NCBI GenBank assembly: GCA_005776725.1 | Contig: SXOO01000163.1 | Span: forward strand, 32,449 to 96,448 | Reading direction: 5' to 3' | From: Pseudomonadota bacterium | Lineage (GTDB): Bacteria > Myxococcota_A > UBA9042 > GCA-2863065 | DNA: 64,000 nucleotides | Shown here: in pieces, positions 10,901-19,799 of the stretch | Layout: each line of letters starts with the position of its first letter | Position numbering within the stretch: the first letter of the stretch is position 1 | Program-made: the position numbers and the translations under genes | Notes under the pieces: model-generated | What the model was told of the DNA's origin: nothing | Database searches by the model: none | What the model saw: only the letters and a program-made list of their open reading frames with translations

Positions 10901-13900
10901 AACCGTTGCAGTCGTTGTCCTTGCCGTCGCAGAGCTCAGGCTGGCTCACGTCGCCGTCACATACCGTGGCGGAGCCGTCCGCCGAGCAGATCACGGTCCC
11001 GTTGGCGCACGCGTCCGCGTCGTTTCCGTCACAGCTGGTCCCGATGCCGACGAAGCCGTCGTCCGTGACCCCGTCGCAGTCGTCGTCGATCCCGTTGCAG
11101 GTCTCGACCTTCGCGAGATCGCCGAGACACTCCGTGGTCACGAAGCTGGCAGTACACGTCAGTGTGCCAGCCGCGCAGAGGTCGGCGTCCGCGGAGTCGC
11201 AGGCCGTGCCGCTCCCGTTGAAACCCTCGTCCGTGACATTGTCGCAGTCGTTGTCGACGCCATCGCACGCCTCGCCGGTGCTCGTCTGAGCCACGACCTC
11301 CGCGGTGCTGAGGGCCTTGCCCCACACGCGCGCCCAGTCGAGCGTGATGGCGGTGGAGCCCGTGATCGGCCCGATGTAGAGGGGGTCGGCGTTCGGGGTC
11401 ATGGTGCCCGAAGCCGGGCACGTGTTGAGCAACACACCGTTCTGATAGACGCTGAAGCCCGACGCGCTGATGACGCACGCGTAGGTGTGAAGCGCGGTGA
11501 GGTCGCCGGTGAGGTCGCCATCGCAGGACACCGGCGCCTTGCCGGTTGCGCGGCACCGGAGCTTGTTCCCGGCGAACCCGAGCTGGTAGTTGCGCCCGCC
11601 GTTGCCGTCACCTTTCGAGATGACGCGCCCGCCATCGGCGGGGACAGCCAACGCGGCGCGGAACGCCATGGTCACCGCAGCGGTCAGGTCGAGCGAGGCA
11701 TCGTCGGCCACGAGGATCTCGGTGGTGTCTGGCATCGCGAGCGCGAAGCCCGTGCCCTCGGTAACCCACGTCGCGGTGCCCACCAGCGTCGGCGCGCCGG
11801 TGTCTCCGCTAGAGGAGTTGACCGTGGTCCCCGTGCCCTCGTCGAGGCGCAGATCTACTAGTGGCCCGTCCGATCGACAGTAACGACCCGACGCGTTGCC
11901 GCGGCACGCCCAGGTCCCCTGGGAGCACGAGTCGAGGTCACCCCCGTCGCAGACCTGACCCAACGCGAAGTCCTCGTCGGTGCTCCCGTCGCAGTCATCG
12001 TCCAGCGCGTTGCACGTCTCGACGATGTTCACGTCGCCGACGCACTCGGACCCGGTAGAGTCGGCTCGGCAGGTGAGCACGCCGCCCTTGCAGCTGTCGG
12101 CGTCGTCGCCGTCACAAGGCCCACCGAGACCCGTGAAGGTCTCGTCCGCAACGCCGTCACAGTTGTCGTCGAGGCCGTTGCACAGCTCCGATCCGTTGAC
12201 AGGGACATCCCCGGCGCACACCGCGTTGAGGGCGGCGCCGCAGGTGTACGTGCCGTTCTTGCAGCCATCGAGGTCGAGGTCGCAGCGCTGGCCCAAGAGG
12301 GGGGCATCCTCGTCCGTGGCCGCGTCACAGTCGTTGTCCAGGCCGTCGCACACATCGCGCCGATAGACGCTGCTCCCCCACTCGGCCGTGACGAGGCCGC
12401 TGGACTTCGTGTGATCGAACGACACCGCAGTGACGGCGACCTCGTCCACGCCGCCCGCGAAGCCGAAGCCGATGTCCAAGGGCGCCGTGGCCGCTGCGGG
12501 CATCCCGCCATTCGTGGTGTGCGTGAGCCCGACCAGGGCGCCCTGAACGTAGAGGCGAAGACCTCCGCGGTCGTAGACGCAGGCGAGGTGCTGCCACGCT
12601 CCGACGGTGAGCGCAGCGCTCCCGACGACTGAAGCCGCGCTGCCCCCGAGGACGCCCTCGAAGGTGCACTTCGGCTTGCCGGCGGCGTCCAGCGCCAGCT
12701 CGTAGACGCCGAGCCGCCGAATCAGCGAAGCAGCGGCCGCAGCTTCGGGCTTCACGCGGATCTCCAGGGTGGCGCCGTTCCCGGGAAGATCGAGCACGGG
12801 TGACGGCGCGAGACGGAGTGTCGTGGCCCCGTCAAGACGCACGCCCGGTCCCATCGCCCCCACCGGCAGCCAGGTGAGCCCAGAACCCGCGACGCTCGCG
12901 TCACCGGGGCCGGCCAGGTTCACCACGGTGGTGCCGGAGCCCTCGAAGAACTTGAAGAGGACTCGGGGGGTCTCGGAGATGCAGGTGAGGCCCGTCCTGG
13001 CCGAGTCGCAGGCTTGCGTGGCGGCGTTGCAGGCCGAGTCGCTCGGGTCGTTGCAGGCAGCCCCCTTACCGCTGAACGTGTCGTCCGCGCCACCGGCGCA
13101 GTCATTGTCGCGCCCGTCGCAGGTCTCGGTTACTGCGTGTTCGTCGACCGAACCGTCGCAGTTGTTGTCAAGGCCGTCGCAGGTCTCGACCTGCGTCTTC
13201 GGACCCGCGGTGTAGAGCGCCGCGACCTCGCTGTTGCTCAGCGCATACGGCCACACCCCCACCTCGTCCAGCCCACCCGCGAACGGCTTCGGGCCGAGCT
13301 CGACCGCGCCGCTCTCGAACAACCCGACGACAGGCGCCGTCTTCTTCAGAGCCCCGTCGTAGAAGAGGCGGTACTCGGTCCCCGTGCTGACCAGCGCGAG
13401 GTGGTGCCAGACGTTCTTCGTGGCGACCACGCCGCTCACCAGCGTGGCATAGCCGCACTTCGACTCCTCCACCACCGCGAAGGGAACACCAGAGGCGTTG
13501 AGGCGCAGCGCGACATCCGCGCAGTCCCCGGTGTTCAGCTGGAGCAGCGTCACCGCGGACGTGGCCCCCGAGGTCTTGAAGTACACGCTGAGCGTGAAGG
13601 CCTTGCTCAGCGCGAGGCTTGGCGTAGCAGCCGCACGGATGAGGTCGTCCACGCCGTCGAAGACGTACCCGCCACCGCGCACACCGGTGCCCAGCGCCAT
13701 GGCCCCGTGGGCGAGCCCGTCGTTACCGGCGCCACTCTGATCCTTGGCGACGTAGAGAGGCGAATCACCCTCGTCACCGAGGAACAGCAGCGCCGCGCCA
13801 TCGCTCTTGCACGTCACGGACATGCCATCCGCGGCGCACGAGAGCCGCCCATCGGCGCAGGAGTCACTGTCGCTGCCGTCGCAGACCTGGTTGAGGGTGG

Positions 13901-16900
13901 GGTAGGTCTCGTCGATCTGCCCGTTGCAGTCGTTGTCGACGCCGTCGCACACCTCGGGGCTGGCGACGTCGCCCACGCACTCGAGGACGCTCTGGTCGGA
14001 GGAGCACTGCGACAGCCCATTCTTGCAGCTGTCCGCGTCGTTGCCGTCGCACGCTGCGCCCTTGCCGGCGAACGGCTCGTCCGCAACGCCGTCGCAGTTG
14101 TCGTCCAGATCGTTGCACCTCTCCGTGGAAGGCAGCGTCTGCCCGACACAGGGGCCCAGCACCGCGCCCGAGCACGTCTGCAGCCCGCCCTTGCAGACGC
14201 CGACTCCCTTGGTGCCCGGCGCTCCCCCGTAGCAGGCCTGCGTGTGCGGGACCACGGTGTGTACGCAGCCGCTGGCGTTGTTGCAGGAGTCGGAGGTGCA
14301 GGGATTCGAGTCGTCGCAATTCGTCGCGGTCCCACCAGAGCACACTCCCGAGGTGCAGCCCGACCCGGTAGTGCAAGCGTCGCCGTCATCACAGGGCTCG
14401 CCGCCATTATTGACTCCGGCCTGATAGCAGCCGGTTGTCGCGGCACAGGCGTCGATGGAGCAGTCGTCTCCGTCGCCACAGTCCACAGCTGCGCCGAGAC
14501 ACACCCCGGACACGCACTTGTCCCCAGTGGTGCACGCTGATGCGTCGGAGCAGGACGCACTCTCGGCGACGGGTGTCCACGCGGTGCGCGACGTCCCGGG
14601 CTTGCACGCGAGGCACGGCGTGCCCGGCTTGACCGCGTCAGCACTCCAACACGCGCCGTCGATGGCGCACGAGGTGGCCAATGGGTTGAACGCACAGGTG
14701 CCGTCACCCTGGCAGACGTCGATCGTGCATTCGAGACCGTCATCGCACGAGTACGCGCTGCCCGAGCACGTCCCGGCAGCGTTGCAGACGTCCGAAGAGG
14801 TGCATGCGTTCGCGTCGTCACACGACGTACCCGACGCGACCGCAGCGCCGTTGCAGCGCTCGCCGATGAAGAGATCGTTGCAGACGTTCGTGCCGGCCGC
14901 GTAGCACGTACCGGAGCCGCTACACGGCTGACCGATGGTGGCGTACGGCTCGTCAGTGACCCCGTCGCAGTCATCGTCAGTGCCGTCGCAGGCCTCGCCA
15001 TGGAGCGACCGCGCGAGCTCCTTTTGGCCCAGCGGAGTGGCGGAGCGGAAGAGCTGGTCGATGGCGCCGTGCAGCCGATCGCCGTAGCCCGCGCCTACCC
15101 GCCGCGCGCCCACCACAGGTCCGAAGGGCCCCGTAACGGCGCCTACCGACGGGGCCAGGTTCATCACGGCCTGCGGTACGCCGTCGAGCGCGAGCGTCGC
15201 CTGAGTGGCGGTGAGCCGCAGGCCGACGTGGTACCAGGTGCCTTCGCCCCAGGTGACCGCTGGAAAGGCCATTGACAGCGTGTCGACGCGCAAGGTCGGA
15301 TGGCCCGCTTCACGGGCGACGGACCAGAGGTTCCCGCCCGTGGCGTTGGCCGTGGACAACACCGTCATGTCGCCGGCGGCGTCGAAGCGGACCCAGACGG
15401 ACCAGGTTCCCAAAGAAGAGACCGGGCTGAGCGTGGAGTGGGGGAGGCGGGCGAAGCCCGTGCCGTCCAGCGCGAGCGCGTTGCCCACTTTGCCCGGCAC
15501 GAGCGTGCTGCCAGACGCCATCATTGGGTTGGTGTCGCCCGACGCGGCGGCATGGACCCGACTGTCCCCACCCTCGAAGTTGTATTCGAAGCCGAGACCG
15601 TCACCGAGACAGAAGGTGCCCAGCTTGTTCGCGAGGCACTGGGTGGCGGTGCCGCCGGCGCAGTGGTCCGTGTCGAGCGAGTCGCAGGCTCCGGCGCCAA
15701 CGGAGTACCCTTCGTCCGTGGTGCCGTTGCAGTCGTTATCGACGCCGTCGCACACCTCGAGCGCGGCGACGGCCCCACCAACGAGTAGGTTGGCATCAGA
15801 GGTGGCCTTGTGGATGGTGAGCTCATCCAGGCCGCCAGCGAGCCCCGAAGAACCGGCGATCGAGCGACCGAAGGCCCACGGCGTGAGCGCCAGAGTAGGC
15901 ACGCTGGTGATCGCACCCTTGTATTGCTCGGCGCCACCGACGTACACCTTGACGACGCTCCCGGTCGCGATCACTGCGATGTGGATCCACTCGCTGCCGT
16001 GCCCGAGGGGGATACCCGGAGTGACCGTCTGGGTCCCCAGCTGAACGACCAGCTGACCGGCCTTCGTGCCGATGAAGACCTCGTTCTGGCCCCCTGTGGA
16101 GACCTTGGAGAGCAGGGTCTGATCGCCAGCCGTGGTCTTCTTCACCCAAAAGGCGACGAGCAGACCATCGCCGCCGCCGGTGAGGTCCGAGTAGGCCGGC
16201 ACCTCGACGTAGTCGTCATTGCCATCGAGCAGAACGCCAGTGCCGAACCCGGCTGGGCCCGCCCCGGTGGCGGCGCCACCCTGCAGAGCAGCGTTCTTGC
16301 CGCCGAAGGAGACGTTGGGGGTGGCCGACGCAGTGACAGTCAGGAAAGGCACGTACACGACCGGTCCGTCTCCCACGCAGCGGGAGGCGTTCGCGCCATT
16401 GCATGTGAAGGTCCCCTTGGCGCAGCCATCGCGGTCGCCGAGGTCGCAGGCGACCCCGATGTTGAAGTCCTCGTCGGTGCCGCCGTCGCAGTCGTTGTCT
16501 TTGCCGTCGCACACATCGGCAACAGGCAGGACTTGCCCGACGCACGCGCCCTCGACACCGGCAGAGCAGGTGATCGTGCCCGTCCGGCACTCCCCGGCGC
16601 CAGCAGTCCCGACGGGACCGTCGTAGCAGACGAAGCTGGTCCCCGTCTGCGCCGTGTACTCGCAGCCGGTGGCGGCTTTGCAGCCGTTCGTGGTGCACCG
16701 ATTGTTGTCGTCGCACTCCAGGGTCGTGCCGGAGCACACGTTGAGCGCGCCACATGCGTCGCCCGTGGTGCAGGCGTTGCCGTCGTTGCAGGCCGTGCCA
16801 GCTGCAAGGGGGGTCCAGTTGGCCGTGTTCACCCCCGGCTGGCACGACAAACAGCTGTTGTTGGCCTTTGTGACGCCCTCTGCGTAGCACGTGCCGCCAA

Positions 16901-19727
16901 TGTTGCAGAAGCCCGCCTTCAGGGTGTGAACGCAGGCGGGGCCCGCGCCGCAGCTGTCCACCGTGCAGCTCAAGACATCGGCGCAAGAGGCGTCGGCCCC
17001 CTCGTCCACACTGGCGTCACAGTCGTCGTCGAAGGCGTTGCACTGTTCGGACGCCGCTGGGTTTATGGCGCTGGCTGCGTCGTTGCAATCGCCGAGCGAT
17101 GTCGCGGTCCAGGGTGCCGAGGCCGCACAGAGGCAACGGGCGTTCACGTTCGCGACGAGGCCGAGGTTCACGCGCGTAAGCAACGTGGTGAAGCCCTGCG
17201 CCACGGTGTACACCACCACCTCGTCGAGCTGACCGGTGAACCCCGCTCCGAGCGTACCGGTGCCGGAGGCTGGGACGGTCCCCGGCACGGCTGCCGAGAA
17301 GATGGTCCCTGTGTTCACGCGGATCCGAAGGGTTCCCCCGGACCAGTCGCCTTGCACCGAGGACCAGAATCCAGCCACGGCGGGCGCGGACACAGAGGGA
17401 CCACCCAGGCCGGGCACGCTGACCACGAAACGGTTCTGTGCCCCCTCCCACTTGAGCTCGAGCCAGTTGTCGAACTTCAAGACGCTCGAGGTGGCGTTGC
17501 TTGGCTCGGGCTTCACGTGAGCCGTGAAGGACCAGCTCGACGTAGCCGGGAGCGCGAGGCTCGAGTACTGGAGGCTGGATGACGCGCCGCCCGTGTTGTC
17601 GAACGCGACGGCGCGTCCGATTCGCCCGTCGCGCCGCACGACCACGTTGCTGCGGGTGGGCGCAGACTGGGAGACCGAGTCGCTCAACGACTGAGCTTCG
17701 AAGCCCCAACGAGCGGCGACGTTGGCGTAGATGCCGGTCTCGCGGCCATAGCCGTCGGCATCCACGTCCCGGTAGTACACCGTGCAATCGTTGGAGCCCT
17801 CGCCGTCCGTGGTCGCGTCGCAGTTGGCGTCGGCGCCGCAGCGAGGCGCGCGACGGTCCGCCGCCGGCACCCCGGCGAGGAGCGCGGTGACCTCGGCGGC
17901 CGTGAGCGCGTAGTCGTAGAGCACGAGATCGTCGACGCCACCCGAGAACGCGTCTCCGATGCACTGCGTCGCGTTGGCGGTACAGCCCACTCGGGGCACG
18001 CCCGCGGCGGGTGTGAAGGTGCCAGCGAGCGCATTCGACCCGACGTTGACGCCGTTCAAATACATCGTGACCGCGCTGCCGTTCCACGTAGCGGCGACGT
18101 GCGTCCAGTTCCCGGGCGAGGCCAGGCCGAAGCGGCCCTGACAGCCTGAGCAGAGGTTGCCGCTGGCCGCGTTCGAGTAGCCGACGCTCCCGTCGGTGTC
18201 GAGGTCCAGGAGGAACGACCCCGCGCGATGCACGAGCGTGGCCTTCTGACTGGCCGTGGGCTTGATCCACATGGCGATGGTCTGTTCGCGATGAAGGTTG
18301 CGGCTGGCGGCGAAGTCCGGGAGCGCGACCGAGGCCCCTGGGCCAAGCTGCCGCGAGCTGCCGAACTTCCCAGCGGTCACCGCCGCTTCGCTGAACGCGT
18401 GGAGCATGTGGCCCGAGTCGTCCAGCACCTCGTGCCCAGCGCTCTCGTCGAAGCGCAGTACCGACAGGGGGCCGTCCCGGCGGCACTCGGTGGTGCTGGT
18501 GGTGGCGCAGGTGACGCTGCCGGAGGCACACGAGTCCGGGTCGCCACCGTCGCACGCGACGCCGGTGTCGAAGCCGTCGTCCGTGGTCCCGTCGCAGTCG
18601 TTGTCGATGGTGTCGCAGGTCTCCGTGGCCGGCAGGACCTGCCCCGCACAGGCGCTGGGGATTCCGGAAGTGCACGAGATCGTACCGTTCTTGCAGGCGC
18701 CTACGCCGGCGGTGCCGGCGGAGCCGGTGTAACAGGCCAGCGTGCGCCCCGGCACGGCCGTATTCGCGCACCCCGTAGTCGTGTTGCAGCTCTCGTCAGT
18801 GCAGGCGTTGTTGTCGTCGCAGCTCTTGGTCGGGTTCAGGCAGTTGCCCGCAGAGCAGTTGTCGTCGGTGCAAGCGTTGCCGTCGGAGCAGTTCTTCGGC
18901 GTGTGTCCACACGTCCCGCCGAAGCACGCGTCGTCGGTGCACAGGTCGGCGTCGGCGCAGTTCTTCGGCACGCCTTGGCAGCCAGTGGCCGGAACGCAGA
19001 TCGGGTCGAGGCAGGGATCGCCGAAGGTGCAGACCACCGGAGCCGTCTCACAGCCCACGCCGTCGGTGCAGCTGTCTGACGTGCAGGCGTTTCCGTCGTT
19101 GCAGGACGAACTGCCGGGCGCCACGAAGCCGCACAAATCGGTGTAGGTGAGCGTGAGCCCGGCGCACTCCGGGGTCGTGGCCGGGCCGCATGCCTGGTAG
19201 GTGACCCGCACTTTGACCGAGGCGACCGCGATCATCCCGCTGCCGCTTGAGTAGGTCACCGAGGTGGCGATGCTGGCGATGTCGTCCCACGTCCAGGTGA
19301 GGGCGCTGGTGATGTTGAGCGTGCGGAGGACGACCGCGCCGTTCGTGCTGACCGTGGCGCCGAAGCCCGCGGCGTTCAACTGGGCAGTCGTCCCCACCGC
19401 GGTGGTGATCTCCCAGATCACCTCGACGGCCGTGATGATGTCGTTGTTGACGGGGTCACAGGCCGCGAAGCCGATGCACGAGAGGGTGGCCGGCGCCGTG
19501 CCGGCGATGGCCTGCCCGGTGTCGGTGCCTGCGGCCCCTTCGGGTGTGCTGAACCCCGCGGTGGATGGAAAGGAGCACGAGTCGACAGCCCACTCGGCTA
19601 CCTGGACCCCCGTCCCGGGCGCCGCGCACGACGCCACGGCCCGCGCCGCCCGCGGCGTCCCTAAGATCAGCGCTGCAAGCAGCACTGATGCGCCGCAAAG
19701 CTTGCGCACCGAGTTCGGCGTGGTCAT
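4923..19727 (-). CDS. giant secreted mosaic protein: Cys-rich/MopE-type metal-binding motifs, about 10 LamG-like domains, jelly-roll-like domain, vWA domain
   Basis: Continuous ORF; ATG at 19727 preceded by SD-like GAGGT and followed by a signal peptide (MTTPNSVRKLCGASVLLAALILGTPRAARA); repeated CDGxDNDCDGxxDE; LamG-like strands (FTVAAWVY...WHHVAATF...VDLYVDGEL...GSLDDVLAYPRALTAAEL); vWA LVVLVDRSLSM. Confidence 0.9.
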   Translation of the reverse strand: MTTPNSVRKLCGASVLLAALILGTPRAARAVASCAAPGTGVQVAEWAVDSCSFPSTAGFSTPEGAAGTDTGQAIAGTAPATLSCIGFAACDPVNNDIITAVEVIWEITTAVGTTAQLNAAGFGATVSTNGAVVLRTLNITSALTWTWDDIASIATSVTYSSGSGMIAVASVKVRVTYQACGPATTPECAGLTLTYTDLCGFVAPGSSSCNDGNACTSDSCTDGVGCETAPVVCTFGDPCLDPICVPATGCQGVPKNCADADLCTDDACFGGTCGHTPKNCSDGNACTDDNCSAGNCLNPTKSCDDNNACTDESCNTTTGCANTAVPGRTLACYTGSAGTAGVGACKNGTISCTSGIPSACAGQVLPATETCDTIDNDCDGTTDDGFDTGVACDGGDPDSCASGSVTCATTSTTECRRDGPLSVLRFDESAGHEVLDDSGHMLHAFSEAAVTAGKFGSSRQLGPGASVALPDFAASRNLHREQTIAMWIKPTASQKATLVHRAGSFLLDLDTDGSVGYSNAASGNLCSGCQGRFGLASPGNWTHVAATWNGSAVTMYLNGVNVGSNALAGTFTPAAGVPRVGCTANATQCIGDAFSGGVDDLVLYDYALTAAEVTALLAGVPAADRRAPRCGADANCDATTDGEGSNDCTVYYRDVDADGYGRETGIYANVAARWGFEAQSLSDSVSQSAPTRSNVVVRRDGRIGRAVAFDNTGGASSSLQYSSLALPATSSWSFTAHVKPEPSNATSSVLKFDNWLELKWEGAQNRFVVSVPGLGGPSVSAPAVAGFWSSVQGDWSGGTLRIRVNTGTIFSAAVPGTVPASGTGTLGAGFTGQLDEVVVYTVAQGFTTLLTRVNLGLVANVNARCLCAASAPWTATSLGDCNDAASAINPAASEQCNAFDDDCDASVDEGADASCADVLSCTVDSCGAGPACVHTLKAGFCNIGGTCYAEGVTKANNSCLSCQPGVNTANWTPLAAGTACNDGNACTTGDACGALNVCSGTTLECDDNNRCTTNGCKAATGCEYTAQTGTSFVCYDGPVGTAGAGECRTGTITCSAGVEGACVGQVLPVADVCDGKDNDCDGGTDEDFNIGVACDLGDRDGCAKGTFTCNGANASRCVGDGPVVYVPFLTVTASATPNVSFGGKNAALQGGAATGAGPAGFGTGVLLDGNDDYVEVPAYSDLTGGGDGLLVAFWVKKTTAGDQTLLSKVSTGGQNEVFIGTKAGQLVVQLGTQTVTPGIPLGHGSEWIHIAVIATGSVVKVYVGGAEQYKGAITSVPTLALTPWAFGRSIAGSSGLAGGLDELTIHKATSDANLLVGGAVAALEVCDGVDNDCNGTTDEGYSVGAGACDSLDTDHCAGGTATQCLANKLGTFCLGDGLGFEYNFEGGDSRVHAAASGDTNPMMASGSTLVPGKVGNALALDGTGFARLPHSTLSPVSSLGTWSVWVRFDAAGDMTVLSTANATGGNLWSVAREAGHPTLRVDTLSMAFPAVTWGEGTWYHVGLRLTATQATLALDGVPQAVMNLAPSVGAVTGPFGPVVGARRVGAGYGDRLHGAIDQLFRSATPLGQKELARSLHGEACDGTDDDCDGVTDEPYATIGQPCSGSGTCYAAGTNVCNDLFIGERCNGAAVASGTSCDDANACTSSDVCNAAGTCSGSAYSCDDGLECTIDVCQGDGTCAFNPLATSCAIDGACWSADAVKPGTPCLACKPGTSRTAWTPVAESASCSDASACTTGDKCVSGVCLGAAVDCGDGDDCSIDACAATTGCYQAGVNNGGEPCDDGDACTTGSGCTSGVCSGGTATNCDDSNPCTSDSCNNASGCVHTVVPHTQACYGGAPGTKGVGVCKGGLQTCSGAVLGPCVGQTLPSTERCNDLDDNCDGVADEPFAGKGAACDGNDADSCKNGLSQCSSDQSVLECVGDVASPEVCDGVDNDCNGQIDETYPTLNQVCDGSDSDSCADGRLSCAADGMSVTCKSDGAALLFLGDEGDSPLYVAKDQSGAGNDGLAHGAMALGTGVRGGGYVFDGVDDLIRAAATPSLALSKAFTLSVYFKTSGATSAVTLLQLNTGDCADVALRLNASGVPFAVVEESKCGYATLVSGVVATKNVWHHLALVSTGTEYRLFYDGALKKTAPVVGLFESGAVELGPKPFAGGLDEVGVWPYALSNSEVAALYTAGPKTQVETCDGLDNNCDGSVDEHAVTETCDGRDNDCAGGADDTFSGKGAACNDPSDSACNAATQACDSARTGLTCISETPRVLFKFFEGSGTTVVNLAGPGDASVAGSGLTWLPVGAMGPGVRLDGATTLRLAPSPVLDLPGNGATLEIRVKPEAAAAASLIRRLGVYELALDAAGKPKCTFEGVLGGSAASVVGSAALTVGAWQHLACVYDRGGLRLYVQGALVGLTHTTNGGMPAAATAPLDIGFGFAGGVDEVAVTAVSFDHTKSSGLVTAEWGSSVYRRDVCDGLDNDCDAATDEDAPLLGQRCDLDLDGCKNGTYTCGAALNAVCAGDVPVNGSELCNGLDDNCDGVADETFTGLGGPCDGDDADSCKGGVLTCRADSTGSECVGDVNIVETCNALDDDCDGSTDEDFALGQVCDGGDLDSCSQGTWACRGNASGRYCRSDGPLVDLRLDEGTGTTVNSSSGDTGAPTLVGTATWVTEGTGFALAMPDTTEILVADDASLDLTAAVTMAFRAALAVPADGGRVISKGDGNGGRNYQLGFAGNKLRCRATGKAPVSCDGDLTGDLTALHTYACVISASGFSVYQNGVLLNTCPASGTMTPNADPLYIGPITGSTAITLDWARVWGKALSTAEVVAQTSTGEACDGVDNDCDNVTDEGFNGSGTACDSADADLCAAGTLTCTASFVTTECLGDLAKVETCNGIDDDCDGVTDDGFVGIGTSCDGNDADACANGTVICSADGSATVCDGDVSQPELCDGKDNDCNGSIDDAVGGLGGLCEGGDSDTCSDGVSYCDLAAGKVACDEVGARLWLRLDDAASSTVAADSSRHAETVGTLTNATFGVTGKYGTAVEFSAPGRIAGGASLAPFDSLPSFTVAAWVYHQGPFAAGQQQTVVAVASDTTEQVNLFLDGTGVGLGVRLDGDAVATRVLCTAGVAGCTAAVSSGAWHHVAATFSAGQVDLYVDGELVKRSTIGGTATGGRMPGERFTVGSTGPALGASFHGSLDDVLAYPRALTAAELNDLVKRGPTGDAVEFCDDVDNDCDGEVDEGLGLTAACDGPDGDLCATGKKVCTGDQSGVRCSDGDAALWYSLDDGGARLRDSGTLGVDVVSGAGVSMTPGVAGSSARAFDAAVSAAAKGSYHNVLGGQKEASFAAWIRPDGVTGLASIVSQHQAGAVLGRSWAFGRDDDGLFLRLRTSETTLLPRTVVCNGSTACGSFLVTGQWSFVTAVFKQGAATFYANGVLKGTFTFDGFTIANPQPNEPLMVGGDANLDFSTFGGDIDDVRVYRRALSALEIERLYHQSRGLLLDTCDGTDDDCDSVTDEDFPTKDQACDGPDSDLCKNGVDSCAASGLTVVCGTESEVDRVETCNLADDDCDGQTDEGFAGAGDPCDGPDADACLEGVQGCDETGGQLVCLREGPINLWRFDEGSGSSAIDTASTAGNHDLSLNNTLWGTGRFSACLELAGNGGGAKAPVAVGGKRTISLWVKPSGGGYLYGQGTAASFHFGGYWSAGVFTHYHTDNGVQKTVSATVPAGTWTHLAVVMEPGKADGLRVYAGCALSETAALEANTAVGDFTFGRAPGLSDYFKGAIDEVAIYDHTPLPARLCELAAASLEATYANREFCDGLDNDCDLVADNGLTGAVGAACDGADGDACKTGTYTCRADNLNVECVNEVGGAKTEVCNSLDDDCDGTTDEDFAYNGIGVGFPCDPPGECGGGVVECGSVTKAVCSTGPGGTVSQVKGEACDNKDTDCDGLTDEKSDGSAVTENCYTGPGGTVGVGPCKYGTRKCAAGVFGACIGDVVPAATDAECDGLDQNCSGAADEQYKDPYSCTADSCTGGVASSIKNDALCDDLNPCTDDSCTAVTAANGGCSFFPDNSNVLDQAVHGEVCRRAICQGGGILQTVDDTNVKDDGLICTADSCSGGTALVAVLPGYCLVAGACYEAGTVNPSNGCQVCAPTVSTTEWSKYVHIANFDGGVADFSGYTVTELVGGGLTWGVDSAAAATTPNALYFGDPATRTYQVPGARVAGRATSPLIALPTGSRYLLTFQVRMQTEGYTGSDRYDTLFVRVTDEDTSETFEVWDSMYQLGNDTEGSFKQGVVDLSDYAGRNVRLNFEFDSGDAYFNEYEGVYIDQIRVETGCCFNHAQCDTGNGCYAGTCVNAKCVESQICSECKRSQTSLVVLVDRSLSMATNTTAGLTRWDTLRLGLQNVLPDYDERLNLGLKVFPSDGALGSCDVDPGLDVDFHSSSDVVQTYLTGLAPFGQSPIDSAATEAYAAYQTPGAKATAGNKFVLLITDGVESCSGEPQAPLSLLHGEGVKTVVVAFDSTATRAELSDYAVAGGLARPRTLVSDPVYFQAGFSQTDFDAALRGALDRLTAESCNGIDDDCNGSTDDDAPAIACNLDCNEKVGGFRECALGKYGTCSFTPVSETCDEKDNDCDGQQDEDFPLKGTPCSTGTGACYSAGTYVCTGSAVGQAVECNATPIFGVAEVCNNIDDDCDGESDENVSKPCATVCGVGTDTCTGGLFVCNAPVPIAEVCDGLDENCNGAVDDVVPVPCTGVCGNGFEVCQDGVVSGCSADGQPETCNGVDDDCDGMTDEDSSGKAIVAVCLPSVAPGLVGECAIGTQVCSGGVFTVCAANQLPSTELCDGVDNDCNGAIDDTPAGTPIVVECYDPAYPGTAGVGACKKGTRTCDGTGTLGACVGLVTPIDELCNGVDDDCDGHKDEQPGDICMFEAGCSAGACLCAANQGGGYRCYLD
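4930..18800 (-). repeat. array of MopE-type CxxxDxDCDGxxDE motifs interleaved with LamG-like domains
   Basis: About 29 motif copies counted by eye in the translation, plus one degenerate copy; visible in DNA as recurrent gtcgcagtcgttgtcg-type strings. Confidence 0.85.
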
Positions 19728-19799
19728 TGGTCTAACCTCATGCATTCGCATGGGAACTCCCCCCTGGTAACGCCAATGAGGCGGCCCGCCCTGGGACGG

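Noticed and set aside
5031-18600. Recurrent gtcgcagtcgttgtcg strings considered as a CRISPR-like array
   Set aside because: Repeats are imperfect, irregularly spaced and in-frame codons of the CDGxDNDCDG motif, with no unique spacers of uniform size
15810-18771. Long alternative ORFs (590 aa plus at 15810-17582, 584 aa minus at 17017-18771)
   Set aside because: Off-frame or antisense reading of the giant gene in GC-rich DNA; the true frame has clear LamG/MopE domains
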